Positions 18,319 to 27,092 of a stretch of 64,000 nucleotides of DNA are shown here, in pieces (positions within the stretch are counted from its first letter, which is position 1; every line of letters starts with the position of its first letter). The stretch comes from Paracidovorax avenae ATCC 19860 (GTDB taxonomy: Bacteria; Pseudomonadota; Gammaproteobacteria; Burkholderiales; Burkholderiaceae_C), in NCBI RefSeq assembly GCF_000176855.2, contig NC_015138.1, positions 4,278,001 to 4,342,000 of the forward strand, written 5' to 3'. The position numbers were made by a program, and so were the translations under genes. The notes beneath the pieces were generated by a model, which searched no databases, had not been told where the DNA came from, and worked only from the letters and a program-made list of their open reading frames with translations.

Positions 18319-18726
18319 TCAGGCCTTTTCAACCGGCATGCTGGCATCGCGCCAGGCCTTCAGCCCGCCCGCGAGCGCCTCGGCCTTGTCATAGCCGAGC
18401 TTTCTGGCCACCGCCACCGCGCGCTGCGCCCGGGCGCCCTTGGCGCACACCAGCACGAGCGGCACCGACTTGTTCTTGACCACCTGCGGCAGCCGTTCCT
18501 CCAGCTGGCCCAGCGGCACGTTCTTCGCGCCGCCGACATGGCCGGCCGCGAACTCGTCGGGCTCGGAGACATCGACCACCACGGCCTTCTCGCGGTTGAT
18601 GAGTTGCACCGCGCGCGCCGCGGTGAGCGAGCCGCCCGCGGCTTCGCGGAAGACCGGCAGGAGCAGCATGGCGCCCGAAACCAGCGCGACGAGGACGAGA
18701 TACCAGTTGTCGATGAAGAAATTCAC
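18319..18726 (-). CDS. Membrane-anchored rhodanese-like protein
   Basis: The 135-residue protein begins with one transmembrane helix ([21 protein letters not shown]) followed by a rhodanese domain: [23 protein letters not shown], and Cys in [13 protein letters not shown] at the active-site loop. Rhodaneses move sulfane sulfur; the substrate here is unknown. The start is taken as GTG 18726 because AAGGA stands six bases upstream and the helix begins at once. It lies upstream of grxC and secB on the same strand, a common arrangement. Confidence 0.88.
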   Translation of the reverse strand: MNFFIDNWYLVLVALVSGAMLLLPVFREAAGGSLTAARAVQLINREKAVVVDVSEPDEFAAGHVGGAKNVPLGQLEERLPQVVKNKSVPLVLVCAKGARAQRAVAVARKLGYDKAEALAGGLKAWRDASMPVEKA

Positions 18727-18814
18727 GGAGGTCCTTGGGGAAAGCAAACCCCGCAATTTTAGAATGCGGCGTTTGACCCGTCCGATTCCACAGCTTCCCC
18801 ATCCTCCAGCCACC

Positions 18815-19558
18815 ATGCACAAACTCGTCCTGATCCGCCACGGCGAATCCACCTGGAACCTCGAAAACCGCTTCACCGGCTGGACCGACGTGGACCTGAC
18901 TCCCACCGGCATCGAGCAGGCCAAGACCGCCGGCCGCCTCCTGAAGGCCGAAGGCTACGAGTTCGACCTGGCCTTCACCAGCGTGCTCAAGCGCGCCACG
19001 CGCACCCTGTGGCATGTCCTGGACGAGATGGACCGCACCTGGCTGCCCGTGGAGCACAGCTGGCGCCTCAACGAGCGCCACTACGGCGCCCTGCAGGGGC
19101 TCAACAAGGCCGACATGGCCAAGCAGTACGGCGATGCGCAGGTGCTCGTCTGGCGCCGCAGCTACGACACACCCCCGCCGGCCCTGGAGGCCACCGATCC
19201 GCGCAGCGAGCGCGGCGACATCCGTTACGCGGGCCTCGATGCCGAGCAGATCCCGCTCACCGAATGCCTGAAGGACACCGTCGCCCGCGTCCTGCCCTTC
19301 TGGAACGAGCGCATCGCGCCTGCCATGCGATCGGGCCAGCGCGTAATGGTCGCCGCCCACGGCAACTCGATCCGTGCGCTGGTCAAGTACCTGGACGGCA
19401 TCTCCGACGACGACATCGTCGGGCTGAACATTCCCAACGGCATTCCCCTGGTCTACGAACTGGGCGACGACCTGAAGCCGCTGCGCCATTACTACCTGGG
19501 CGATGCCGAGGCCGCGGCCCAGGCGGCCGCCGCGGTCGCGTCCCAGGGCAAGGCCTGA
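18815..19558 (+). CDS. gpmA: 2,3-bisphosphoglycerate-dependent phosphoglycerate mutase
   Basis: Interconverts 3- and 2-phosphoglycerate in glycolysis through a phosphohistidine. The 247-residue protein starts [13 protein letters not shown] with the phosphorylated His of the RHG motif. It has the diagnostic [15 protein letters not shown] segment, RRSYDTPPP and the second catalytic His in [17 protein letters not shown]. The end is Ala-rich. The gene is divergent from the rhodanese gene across 88 bases. Confidence 0.96.
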   Translation: MHKLVLIRHGESTWNLENRFTGWTDVDLTPTGIEQAKTAGRLLKAEGYEFDLAFTSVLKRATRTLWHVLDEMDRTWLPVEHSWRLNERHYGALQGLNKADMAKQYGDAQVLVWRRSYDTPPPALEATDPRSERGDIRYAGLDAEQIPLTECLKDTVARVLPFWNERIAPAMRSGQRVMVAAHGNSIRALVKYLDGISDDDIVGLNIPNGIPLVYELGDDLKPLRHYYLGDAEAAAQAAAAVASQGKA

Positions 19559-19699
19559 CCCCACGGGCCGCAGGCGGCGGGGTAAACCCGCGAGGCGGCC
19601 CCGATGCGCCAAAAAGCCCCGCGGGCGCGGAACTGCGCCGCGCCTGCCCTTTCCAAGGGGGTGTATATTGGACCTAGAACCGGCAAAGGTGTTTTTCGA

Positions 19700-21139
19700 A
19701 TGGGCCACAAACTCAAAATCGCAGGATGGGTGTCGGTCGGCGTCGTTGCCGGCGCTCTGACCACGGTCTCCCTGCAGACCGTCGCCCGCGGAGCCATGAC
19801 TCCGCTTCCCCTCGAGGAAATCCAGCAGCTCTCCGCGGTCTTCGGGCTCATCAAGACCGACTACGTCGAGCCCGTGGACGACAAGAAGCTCATCACCGAC
19901 GCCATCTCCGGCATGGTGTCCAGCCTCGATCCGCACTCCCAGTACTTCGACAAGAAGTCCTTCAAGGAATTCCGCGAAGGCACCACGGGCCGCTTCGTGG
20001 GCGTGGGCATCGAGATCACCCAGGAAGACGGCCTGATCAAGATCGTGTCCCCCATCGAGGGCTCCCCGGCCTTCCGCGCGGGCCTGAAGACCAACGACCT
20101 GATCACCAAGATCGACGACACGGCAGTGAAGGGGCTCGCCCTCAACGAAGCCGTGAAGAAGATGCGCGGCGAGCCCAACACCCAGGTCACGCTCACCATC
20201 TTCCGCAAGGACGAGAGCCGCACCTTCCCGGTCACCGTCACGCGCGAGGAGATCAAGACCCAGTCCGTGAAGGGCAAGGAGATCGAGCCCGGCTATGCCT
20301 GGATCCGGCTGTCGCAATTCCAGGAACGCACGGTGGACGACTTCGTGCGCAAGGTCGAGGAGATCTACCGCCAGGATCCGAACATCAAGGGCATGGTGCT
20401 GGACCTGCGCAACGACCCCGGCGGCCTGCTCGACGCGGCCGTGGCCATTTCCACCGCCTTCCTCCCCGAAGATGTGACCGTCGTGTCCACCAACGGCCAG
20501 CTCGCGGAAAGCAAGGCGGTCTACAAGGCCTCGCCCGAGTTCTACCAGCGCCGCGGTGCCGGCGACCCGCTCAAGCGGCTGCCTGCAGCGCTCAAGAGCG
20601 TTCCGCTGGTGGTGCTGGTGAACGAGGGCTCCGCCTCGGCCAGCGAGATCGTCGCCGGCGCGCTGCAGGACCACAAGCGCGCCACCATCATGGGCAGCCA
20701 GACCTTCGGCAAGGGATCGGTTCAGACCGTTCGCCCCCTGGGCCCGGACACCGGCATCAAGCTCACCACGGCGCGCTACTACACGCCCAGCGGCAAGTCG
20801 ATCCAGGCCAAGGGCATCGTCCCCGACATCATGGTGGACGACAGCCCCGACGGGGACCCCTTCGCCGCATTGCGCATGCGCGAGGCGGACCTCGAGAAGC
20901 ACCTGACCAGCGGCCAGGGCGAGGAGCAGAAGGACGAAGCGCGCGAGAAGGCCCGCGAGGAAGCCCGCAAGCGCCTCGAGGAAGAAGCCAAGAAGCCCGT
21001 CGCCGAGCGCAACAAGATGCCCGAGTTCGGAACCGACAAGGACTTCCAGCTCACCCAGGCCCTCAACCAGCTCAAGGGCCTGACCGTCGTCGTCAGCAAG
21101 ACGCAGACGGAGCGCAAGGAAGAGAAGAAGGACAACTGA
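19700..21139 (+). CDS. ctpA: Carboxy-terminal processing peptidase (S41 family)
   Basis: Periplasmic serine protease that trims C-termini of envelope proteins. The 479 residues start with a signal anchor (KIAGWVSVGVVAGALTTVSL). A PDZ domain follows (about 95-180, GRFVGVGIEI ... GSPAFRAGLKTNDLITKID), then the S41 core with the catalytic Ser in GSASASEIVAGAL (about residue 313) and Lys in TFGKGSVQT. The tail from about 400 is a charged EKAREEARKRLEEEAKK helix. ATG 19700 is preferred over 19604 because the signal sequence begins there. A terminator follows. Confidence 0.93.
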   Translation: MGHKLKIAGWVSVGVVAGALTTVSLQTVARGAMTPLPLEEIQQLSAVFGLIKTDYVEPVDDKKLITDAISGMVSSLDPHSQYFDKKSFKEFREGTTGRFVGVGIEITQEDGLIKIVSPIEGSPAFRAGLKTNDLITKIDDTAVKGLALNEAVKKMRGEPNTQVTLTIFRKDESRTFPVTVTREEIKTQSVKGKEIEPGYAWIRLSQFQERTVDDFVRKVEEIYRQDPNIKGMVLDLRNDPGGLLDAAVAISTAFLPEDVTVVSTNGQLAESKAVYKASPEFYQRRGAGDPLKRLPAALKSVPLVVLVNEGSASASEIVAGALQDHKRATIMGSQTFGKGSVQTVRPLGPDTGIKLTTARYYTPSGKSIQAKGIVPDIMVDDSPDGDPFAALRMREADLEKHLTSGQGEEQKDEAREKAREEARKRLEEEAKKPVAERNKMPEFGTDKDFQLTQALNQLKGLTVVVSKTQTERKEEKKDN

Positions 21140-21165
21140 CCGGCGGGATGCATCCTTCCAGCGAG

Positions 21166-21194
21166 GGCCGGACTCCGAGGGGTCCGGCCTTTTG
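21166..21194 (+). terminator. Intrinsic terminator after ctpA
   Basis: GGCCGGAC pairs with GTCCGGCC around an 8-base loop, followed by TTTTGCTTT. It begins 27 bases after the ctpA stop and separates ctpA from moeB. Confidence 0.75.
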
Positions 21195-21244
21195 CTTTGT
21201 GCCTTCGTGCCCCCCATCGCTCCCGCCCGCACCACGCCCCATCC

Positions 21245-22030
21245 ATGAACGACGACCAGCTCCTGCGTTACTCCCGCCACATCCTGCTCGAAGAAATCGG
21301 CATCGAAGGCCAGGAACGGCTGCTCGCCGCCCACGCGCTGGTCATCGGTGCCGGCGGCCTGGGATCGCCTGCAGCCCTGTTCCTCGCTTCGGCAGGCGTG
21401 GGCCGCCTGACCCTGGTCGATGCCGACACCGTGGACCTGACCAACCTGCAGCGGCAGATCGCCCACACCACGCAGCGCGTCGGCCAGTCCAAGGTGGCTT
21501 CGGCAGCGCAGGCCGTGCAGGCCATCAACCCCGGCGTGCAGGTCGAGGCCCTGCCCCTGCGCGTGGATCCGGCCTGGCTCGACGCCCACGTGCCGCTCGC
21601 GGACGTGGTGCTGGACTGCAGCGACAACTACGCGACACGGCAGGCCGTCAACGCCGCCTGCGTGCGCCACCGCGTGCCCCTGGTGGCCGGCGCGGCGATC
21701 CGTTTCGACGGACAGATCACCGTGATCGACCCGCGCGCGTCGGATGCACCCTGCTATGCCTGCCTCTTTCCTCCGGAGGCGGCGTTCGAGGAAGTGCTGT
21801 GCTCCACGATGGGCGTGTTCGCACCGATGGTCGGCATCATCGGCGCCATGCAGGCGGCCGAGGCGCTCAAGCTGCTCTGCGGGGCAGGACGATCGCTCGC
21901 AGGGCGCCTGCTCATGCTGGACGGCCTCTCCATGGAGTGGACCTCCATGCGCGCCGGCCGCGACCCGGCCTGCAGCGTGTGCGGAACACGGCACGCAAAA
22001 AAGGGTGCCAGCGGCGAAGTGCTTCGGTAG
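21245..22030 (+). CDS. moeB: Molybdopterin-synthase adenylyltransferase (ThiF/MoeB family)
   Basis: E1-like enzyme that adenylates the C-terminal glycine of the sulfur carrier MoaD (or ThiS in ThiF). The 261-residue protein has LLRYSRHILLEEIG at the start, the nucleotide loop VIGAGGLGSPAALFLASAGVG, VDLTNLQRQI, DCSDNYATRQAVN, a Cys pair in CYACLF and another in CSVCG for zinc. No moa genes adjoin it, so MoeB versus ThiF/HesA assignment rests on overall similarity. A palindrome overlaps its stop codon. Confidence 0.88.
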   Translation: MNDDQLLRYSRHILLEEIGIEGQERLLAAHALVIGAGGLGSPAALFLASAGVGRLTLVDADTVDLTNLQRQIAHTTQRVGQSKVASAAQAVQAINPGVQVEALPLRVDPAWLDAHVPLADVVLDCSDNYATRQAVNAACVRHRVPLVAGAAIRFDGQITVIDPRASDAPCYACLFPPEAAFEEVLCSTMGVFAPMVGIIGAMQAAEALKLLCGAGRSLAGRLLMLDGLSMEWTSMRAGRDPACSVCGTRHAKKGASGEVLR

Positions 22031-22044
22031 GAGAAATCCTACCG
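22025..22044. promoter_or_regulatory. Inverted repeat CGGTAGGA-N4-TCCTACCG
   Basis: A perfect 8-bp inverted repeat with a GAAA centre overlaps the moeB stop codon. Its core, TAGGA-N4-TCCTA, resembles sites bound by NarL/RcsB-type dimeric response regulators. The centre lies about 62 bases before the start point expected from the -10 hexamer at 22085, where activators commonly bind. Confidence 0.5.
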
Positions 22045-22060
22045 GGGTAACACCCTGCTG

Positions 22061-22090
22061 CTGGCAGAATGCCGGCTCTCTCCCTATAAA
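22061..22090 (+). promoter_or_regulatory. Predicted sigma-70 promoter of the receiver gene
   Basis: CTGGCA (22061-22066) and TATAAA (22085-22090) are separated by 18 bases. The -10 is strong for this GC-rich genome; the -35 is moderate, consistent with a need for an activator at the adjacent inverted repeat. The GTG start of the downstream gene is at 22146. Confidence 0.5.
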
Positions 22091-22145
22091 GTAGAGCCGT
22101 GATCAACCCCTCCCATCCGACGCCTTCAGCGGCACCGGCCTCACA

Positions 22146-22541
22146 GTGAAACTGCGCACCTATATCGTCGAAGACAACGCCACGATCCGGGAGAACCTGA
22201 TCGGCACGCTGGAGGAGCTGGCGGAAGTCGAAGCCGTGGGTGTCGCCGAAACCGAAGACGAAGGCAAGGAGTGGCTGGCCGCGAACCCCGAACAATGGGA
22301 CCTGGCCATCGTGGATCTTTTCCTCAGGCAAGGCAGTGGCCTGGGCATCCTCGCTGCCTGCCGCGACCGCACGGCACGCCAGAAGATGGTCGTCCTGAGC
22401 AACTACGCCACCCCCGATGTTCGCGTGCGCTGCGCCCAGCTCGGCGTGGACGCCGTCTTCGACAAATCCAACGAGATAGACGCCCTCGTGGAGTACTGCG
22501 TGGAACACAGCACGCTGCGCAAGTCCGCCAGCAACGCCTGA
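22146..22541 (+). CDS. Single-domain response regulator (receiver only)
   Basis: A 131-residue CheY-like protein. The acidic pair E9-D10, phospho-acceptor Asp57 (AIVDLFL), the Ser/Thr position in VVLSNYA and a Lys in VFDKSNEID are all present, but there is no output domain. It starts with GTG (22146). It must act through protein contacts, perhaps in a phosphorelay with the histidine kinase and NarL-type regulator encoded 0.3-2.4 kb downstream. That partnership is inferred from proximity only. Confidence 0.85.
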   Translation: MKLRTYIVEDNATIRENLIGTLEELAEVEAVGVAETEDEGKEWLAANPEQWDLAIVDLFLRQGSGLGILAACRDRTARQKMVVLSNYATPDVRVRCAQLGVDAVFDKSNEIDALVEYCVEHSTLRKSASNA

Positions 22542-22844
22542 CAGCGCAATCGTTTTCCCCGCCACGGCGGATCTTCCTGCGGCCTCCGTTGCCGCAGGCC
22601 CGCATGCGTGCAGCCGCACGGTGCAGCGTCCCATCCCATGAAGCACAAAACCCCGGAAGGAATCCATCCCTCCGGGGTCCTGGACGCGCGGCAACGTGCG
22701 ATCCACATATGCCGCGACACGGCATGTGCCAGCGTCCTTTGGCTAGACCGCAGGCCAGACGAGGCGGCATGACGAACAGGTCCGACGAAGATCTGGCCGC
22801 ACGTCGCGCCAGGGCGCGATGCCCTGCCGCAAACAATCCAGCGA
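22542..22844. other. Convergent intergenic region with one terminator
   Basis: About 300 bases between the receiver gene and the convergent NarL-type gene. Apart from the minus-strand terminator at 22647-22677 I see no coding frame with a convincing start or composition. Confidence 0.5.
22647..22677 (-). terminator. Intrinsic terminator for the NarL-type regulator gene
   Basis: On the minus strand CCCCGGA and TCCGGGG pair around a 13-base loop and run directly into TTTT. It lies about 170 bases after the stop of the minus-strand regulator. On the plus strand no T-run follows, so it is directional. Confidence 0.65.
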
Positions 22845-23477
22845 TCAATCGATGAGCTTGTTCTTCAGCGCGTAGTAGGTCAGGTCGCTGTTGGACGACA
22901 GCGCCATCTTCTCCATCAGGCGCGTGCGGTAGGTGCTCACGGTCTTGACGCTCAGGGACAGGGACTTGGCGATGTCGCCCGCAGTCTCGCCCTTGGCCAG
23001 CTTCAGGAACACCTGGAACTCGCGCTCGGACAGCTGCTCGTGCGGAGGCGCGTCGTCCTTGCGATTGAGCTGCTGCGCGAGCAGGTCCGCGACGGCGGGC
23101 GTGAGGTAGCGGCGGCCCAGCGAGATGGTGCGGATGGCTTCCACGATCTCCTTGGGGTCGCATTCCTTGTTCAGGTAGCCGCTGGCACCCTGGCGGATGA
23201 GGTTGATCGCGTAGTGTTCCTCGGGGTACCCGCTCAGGATGAGGATGCCCATGTCCGGCGCCTTCGCGCGCAGCATGGCCAGCGCATCGAGGCCGCTCTG
23301 GCCGGGCATCGACAGGTCCATCAGCAGCACGTCGATCTCGTGGTTGCGCACGAGGTCGATGGCCTCGCGGCCGTTCGAGGCCTCGCCGACTACGCGAAGG
23401 TCTACATGTTCTGACAGAAATTGTCGCAATCCCGAGCGGACAATCGCATGGTCATCCACAATGCCGATCTTGATCAT
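22845..23477 (-). CDS. NarL/FixJ-family response regulator
   Basis: A 210-residue two-component regulator. The N-terminal receiver has D8-D9 and phospho-acceptor Asp54 (VLLMDLSMPG), the switch Ser in LILSGYP and Lys in YLNKE. A LuxR-type helix-turn-helix spans about 145-205 (LSEREFQVFLKLAKGETAGDIAKSL then VKTVSTYRTRLMEKM). It is transcribed away from a histidine kinase gene whose start is 145 bases off, a probable cognate pair. It is most like the RqpR/BvgA-type regulators of Burkholderiales; the targets are unknown. Confidence 0.92.
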   Translation of the reverse strand: MIKIGIVDDHAIVRSGLRQFLSEHVDLRVVGEASNGREAIDLVRNHEIDVLLMDLSMPGQSGLDALAMLRAKAPDMGILILSGYPEEHYAINLIRQGASGYLNKECDPKEIVEAIRTISLGRRYLTPAVADLLAQQLNRKDDAPPHEQLSEREFQVFLKLAKGETAGDIAKSLSLSVKTVSTYRTRLMEKMALSSNSDLTYYALKNKLID

Positions 23478-23622
23478 TGAGAGTTTCTTTCAAGAGGCAG
23501 CTGGGCTGCCCATCATTGGTCAGGTGGCCCATCCACCGTTGCGGGAGCGTGCCTGCGGCGATTGCTGCGGGCTGGTGACATTATCCAGAATTCACCCCCA
23601 TCCCTACCGGAGAAACATACAT

Positions 23623-24963
23623 ATGCGCTGGTCCAATTTTCGCAAGATGGCTGTCAGCCTGCCCCTGGCGCTGCTGGCAGCCGCTGCGTTGGTTGGCATC
23701 AATGAGGCCGGATACGCGCGGTCCAACGAGGCCGTGCGCGCGCTGTCGAGCACCTACACGACCCGCGCCGCGCTCAACCGCATGATGCAGAACATGCTGG
23801 ACGCGGAAACCGGCCTGCGCGGCTACCTGCTCACGGGCGACGACCGCTACCTCCAGCCCTACCAGAAGGCGGCATCCACCATCGATGCCAACCTGGAAGA
23901 ACTGCGGGCCATCTACCGCTCCTCTCCGGAAGACCAGGAAGACTTCACCCAGCTCTCCCGACAGATCTCCCGCAAGATGTCCGAGCTGGACCTGAGCCTG
24001 CGCCTGCGCCGCCAGAACAACGACGACGCCTGGAAGTTCGTCCTCTCCACCGATGTCGGCAAGGAGAACATGGATGCCATCCGCACGCTGTCCGGCCGCC
24101 TCGCGCAGCGCAGCGCGGACCGCTCCACGCACCACACCGACGAGATCCTCCACTCCCTCACCCTTTCGCGCATCGGCATCGCGACCGTCGTGGCCATCGG
24201 CCTGCTCGCGTTCTACATGTACCTGCGCCAGGCCAGCGCCCTGCAGACCGCCCAGGAACGGGAACAGGAAGCCCTGCAGCGCGAACGCGACCGGCTGGAA
24301 TTGCTGGTGCGCGAACGCACCGCGTCGCTGACCGAACTGGCGAACCACCTGCAGCAGGTGCGCGAGGACGAGCGGGGCCACCTGGCCCGCGAACTGCACG
24401 ACGAACTGGGGGCACTGCTCACCGCAGCCAAGCTCGACGTCGCGCGGCTGAAGTCGAAGATCGACGCGCAGTCGCCCGAGATCGCCGAGCGGCTCAAGCA
24501 CCTCACCGAAACCCTGAACAGCGGCATCGCGCTCAAGCGCAGGATCATCGAGGACCTCCGGCCTTCGTCCCTCTTCAACCTGGGCCTGACCGCCTCGCTG
24601 GAGATCCTCGCGCGCGAGTTCGAGCAGCGCAGCAGCGTGGACGTGGAGCTCAATCTCGAATCGGTGGAGCTGCCGGAGGCCGTGCAACTCACGATCTACC
24701 GCATGGTTCAGGAGTCGCTGACCAACATCGGCAAGTACGCCAATGCCACCAAGGTGCTGGTGGCCGTGCACAACTATCCCACCCACGTGGCGGTGCAGAT
24801 CCGCGACAACGGCTCGGGCTTCGACACCAGCAAGGTGCAGACCTCCGCACACGGGCTCATGGGCATGCGCCATCGCGTCGAGGCCGCCGGCGGGCGCCTG
24901 ACGGTCACCTCCGAGGCCAACGAAGGCACGCTCGTGTCTGCCGTGCTGCCCGTCGTGCACTGA
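23623..24963 (+). CDS. CHASE3-type sensor histidine kinase (HisKA_3)
   Basis: The 446-residue membrane kinase has a first transmembrane helix (~9-26), an extracytoplasmic helical region ending with [23 protein letters not shown] that is characteristic of CHASE3, and a second helix (~184-204). A coiled-coil linker follows, then a NarX-type dimerisation domain with the phospho-accepting His259 in [12 protein letters not shown], and an ATPase domain with N- and G-box residues ([28 protein letters not shown]). HisKA_3 kinases pair with NarL-type regulators, fitting the divergent neighbour. Confidence 0.93.
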   Translation: MRWSNFRKMAVSLPLALLAAAALVGINEAGYARSNEAVRALSSTYTTRAALNRMMQNMLDAETGLRGYLLTGDDRYLQPYQKAASTIDANLEELRAIYRSSPEDQEDFTQLSRQISRKMSELDLSLRLRRQNNDDAWKFVLSTDVGKENMDAIRTLSGRLAQRSADRSTHHTDEILHSLTLSRIGIATVVAIGLLAFYMYLRQASALQTAQEREQEALQRERDRLELLVRERTASLTELANHLQQVREDERGHLARELHDELGALLTAAKLDVARLKSKIDAQSPEIAERLKHLTETLNSGIALKRRIIEDLRPSSLFNLGLTASLEILAREFEQRSSVDVELNLESVELPEAVQLTIYRMVQESLTNIGKYANATKVLVAVHNYPTHVAVQIRDNGSGFDTSKVQTSAHGLMGMRHRVEAAGGRLTVTSEANEGTLVSAVLPVVH

Positions 24964-25229
24964 ACGCCCCGGGGCGACGCCACGCGCCCGCTGCAGTCGC
25001 TTCCACGCACCTCGCTGCGCCGTTTCCGGCGGCTTTCGGTGTGGACTTTTCCCCCCGTTTTCCAGCGCTGCGCACTTGCCGCGGCGGTGGTCGGCCGCGT
25101 CCTACAGCGCTGCGCGCCGGGGGCCGGCAGCCTGTGCGCGCCCCCAAATCTACATTGGATCCCAGGCGCCAACGCGACAGCGCCATCGACCAACCACCGA
25201 CCGGCCCTCCGGTCCAAGAGGAGAAAGAT

Positions 25230-25394
25230 ATGTTGCATTACGCAGTCGTTTTTCTGGTGATCGCACTGATCGCCGCACTCTTCGGCTTTGGTGGGATCGC
25301 AGCGGGCGCCGTCGGCATCGCCAAGATCCTGTTCTTCGTGTTCGTGATCATGGCCGTCGTCACCTTCGTGCTGAGCCTGCTCAAGCGCGGTTGA
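25230..25394 (+). CDS. DUF1328 small membrane protein (YtjA-like)
   Basis: A 54-residue protein with two hydrophobic helices split by a Gly-rich turn ([15 protein letters not shown]), as in the DUF1328 family. A strong GAGGAGA site precedes ATG 25230. Homologues are small inner-membrane proteins of unknown role, often found among stress or biofilm genes. It leads a group of four short genes (25.2-26.9 kb) that all look stress-related. Confidence 0.88.
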   Translation: MLHYAVVFLVIALIAALFGFGGIAAGAVGIAKILFFVFVIMAVVTFVLSLLKRG

Positions 25395-25445
25395 ACGAAC
25401 CGACCTGCCTGCCCTGACGACCCGACTACCTGAGGAACAGAAACC

Positions 25446-25841
25446 ATGGAAGCACAGAAACTCGCCGACAAGGCTGCAGACACCGCGCACGACGTGGCCG
25501 AAGACATGCTGGACAACGCCCAGGACGCCGTTCGCACCACCCGCAGCGCGGCGAACAAGACCCTGGACAAGGCCGAACGCAAGGTGCGGGAACTGCAGAG
25601 CGACGTGGATCCCCTGATCGACGACCTGGCTGCACGCGCCCAGGACCTCGCCTCCCGCGGCATCGCCTACTGCGCCGACACCGGCGAGCGCGCCCGCCGG
25701 CAATTCAACCAGGCCGCCGACGCCACCGCCCGCTACGTCTCGGAGCAGCCCGGCAAGTCGCTGGCCATCGCGGCAGCCGCCGGCGCCTTCGTGGCCACGC
25801 TGTGCATGCTGGCACGCCGCCCCCGGGGCCGCGACTACTGA
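25446..25841 (+). CDS. ElaB/YqjD-like membrane-anchored protein (DUF883 type)
   Basis: The 131 residues form a long amphipathic, Asp/Ala-rich helix (about 1-95) typical of ElaB/YqjD proteins, followed by the hallmark SEQPGKSLAIAAAAGAFVATL, a Gly-containing C-terminal membrane helix, and a short basic tail (RRPRGRDY). E. coli relatives bind ribosomes at the inner membrane in stationary phase; whether this one does is unknown. It lies 51 bases after the DUF1328 gene. Confidence 0.8.
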   Translation: MEAQKLADKAADTAHDVAEDMLDNAQDAVRTTRSAANKTLDKAERKVRELQSDVDPLIDDLAARAQDLASRGIAYCADTGERARRQFNQAADATARYVSEQPGKSLAIAAAAGAFVATLCMLARRPRGRDY

Positions 25842-25939
25842 TCTCCTGACTTGAGTACGCGGGACCGGGAACGGAAGCCTCCAGCAGCCCTCCACCACCG
25901 GCCCGCCCCATATCCACAACAACATTCCACGGGCGCTCC

Positions 25940-26494
25940 ATGACCACCCCGAACTCCACACCCACGGCAACTGCATCGCTCACCCTGGACGAGAAAGCCC
26001 TCCAGTACGCGGCCACCCAGGATCTCGACGAAGGCGCCGTCACGCCTGCGTACGGCCCGCACCGCGACGCCATCGTGAAGCTGCTGAACGATGCACTGGC
26101 GACCGAACTCGTGTGCGTGCTGCGCTACAAGCGCCACTACTTCACGGCCGACGGTCTGGAGTCTCCCGCGATCGCCGCGGAATTCCTGGTCCATGCGAAC
26201 GAGGAAGCGGCCCACGCCGACCTCATCGCCCAGCGCATCGTGCAACTGGGCGGCGAGCCGGACTTCCGCCCCCGCACGCTGGAAGAACGCAGCCACGCGC
26301 AGTACGACGAGTCGTCGGACCTCAAGGCGATGGTGCGCGCCAACCTGGTGGCCGAACGCATCGCTGTCGAGGCCTACCGGCAGATGATCACCCTGATCGG
26401 CGACAAGGACCCCACCACGCGCCGCATGCTGGAAGGCATCCTCGCCGACGAGGAAGAGCATGCCGACGAACTCAAGGATTGGCTGCACCGCTGA
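25940..26494 (+). CDS. Bacterioferritin/ferritin-like protein
   Basis: A 184-residue four-helix ferritin-like protein. Candidate di-iron ligands are spaced as in bacterioferritins: E in LATELVCVLRYKRHYF, E-x2-H in NEEAAHADLIAQRI, E in LVAERIAVEAYRQMI and E-x2-H in DEEEHADELKDWL. The N-terminal ~40 residues are variable. Relatives are annotated as bacterioferritin or DPS-like proteins; a heme-binding Met cannot be assigned. It probably stores or detoxifies iron and sits among small stress genes. Confidence 0.85.
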   Translation: MTTPNSTPTATASLTLDEKALQYAATQDLDEGAVTPAYGPHRDAIVKLLNDALATELVCVLRYKRHYFTADGLESPAIAAEFLVHANEEAAHADLIAQRIVQLGGEPDFRPRTLEERSHAQYDESSDLKAMVRANLVAERIAVEAYRQMITLIGDKDPTTRRMLEGILADEEEHADELKDWLHR

Positions 26495-26605
26495 AGGCGC
26501 AGCCGGCCCTCGCAGGCAGTCCACCGGCAAGGAGGGTGCAGAAGGCCGGCGGACTGAAGGATGTCCCCGCACCCGTGTTCTCTCAACCAAACCAAGGAAA
26601 TAACC

Positions 26606-26920
26606 ATGAAGTACGCTCGTGCACTCGCCTTTGCAGCCCTCGCTGGCGCCACCATCGTCACCACCGGATGCTCGGTGGCACGTGACCAGCAGACCGTGGG
26701 CTCCTACGTGGATGACGCCGGCATCACCACCGCCGTGAAGGCCAAGATGGCCGAAGACAAGTCGGTGTCCGCCACGTCCATCAGCGTGGAGACGCTGAAC
26801 GGCACGGTGCAGCTGTCCGGCTTCGCCAAGTCGCAGGCCGAGAAGGATCGTGCGGAAGCCATCGCCCGCAACACCAAGCACGTGCGCGAAGTGCGCAACA
26901 GCATCGTCGTGCGTCCCTGA
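26606..26920 (+). CDS. BON-domain lipoprotein
   Basis: The 104-residue protein has a signal sequence with lipobox TTGC (Cys22), then one BON domain: DDAGITTAVKAKMAEDKSV, ISVETLNGTVQLSGFAKSQAEKDRAEAIAR and HVREVRNSIVV. BON proteins of the OsmY type are periplasmic and osmotically induced. A good AAGGA site precedes the ATG, and an intrinsic terminator follows, closing the small stress cluster. Confidence 0.9.
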   Translation: MKYARALAFAALAGATIVTTGCSVARDQQTVGSYVDDAGITTAVKAKMAEDKSVSATSISVETLNGTVQLSGFAKSQAEKDRAEAIARNTKHVREVRNSIVVRP

Positions 26921-26966
26921 TGCACGCGGGCCGGCGGCCCGACCGCCCGGCCCTCCCTTGCCACAG

Positions 26967-26996
26967 CAGGCTCCCCATGGAGCCTGTTTTTCTTTT
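26967..26996 (+). terminator. Intrinsic terminator after the BON gene
   Basis: CAGGCTCC pairs perfectly with GGAGCCTG around CCAT, followed by TTTTTCTTTT. It is one of the cleanest terminators in the window. Confidence 0.9.
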
Positions 26997-27092
26997 GCAG
27001 TCTCCAACGGCAGAGCCCACTGCTCGCCGCAAGTGGCCGCCATCGGCCCGTCCATCCGAAGACGGACCGCACAGGCCCTATGCTTCGCAACC

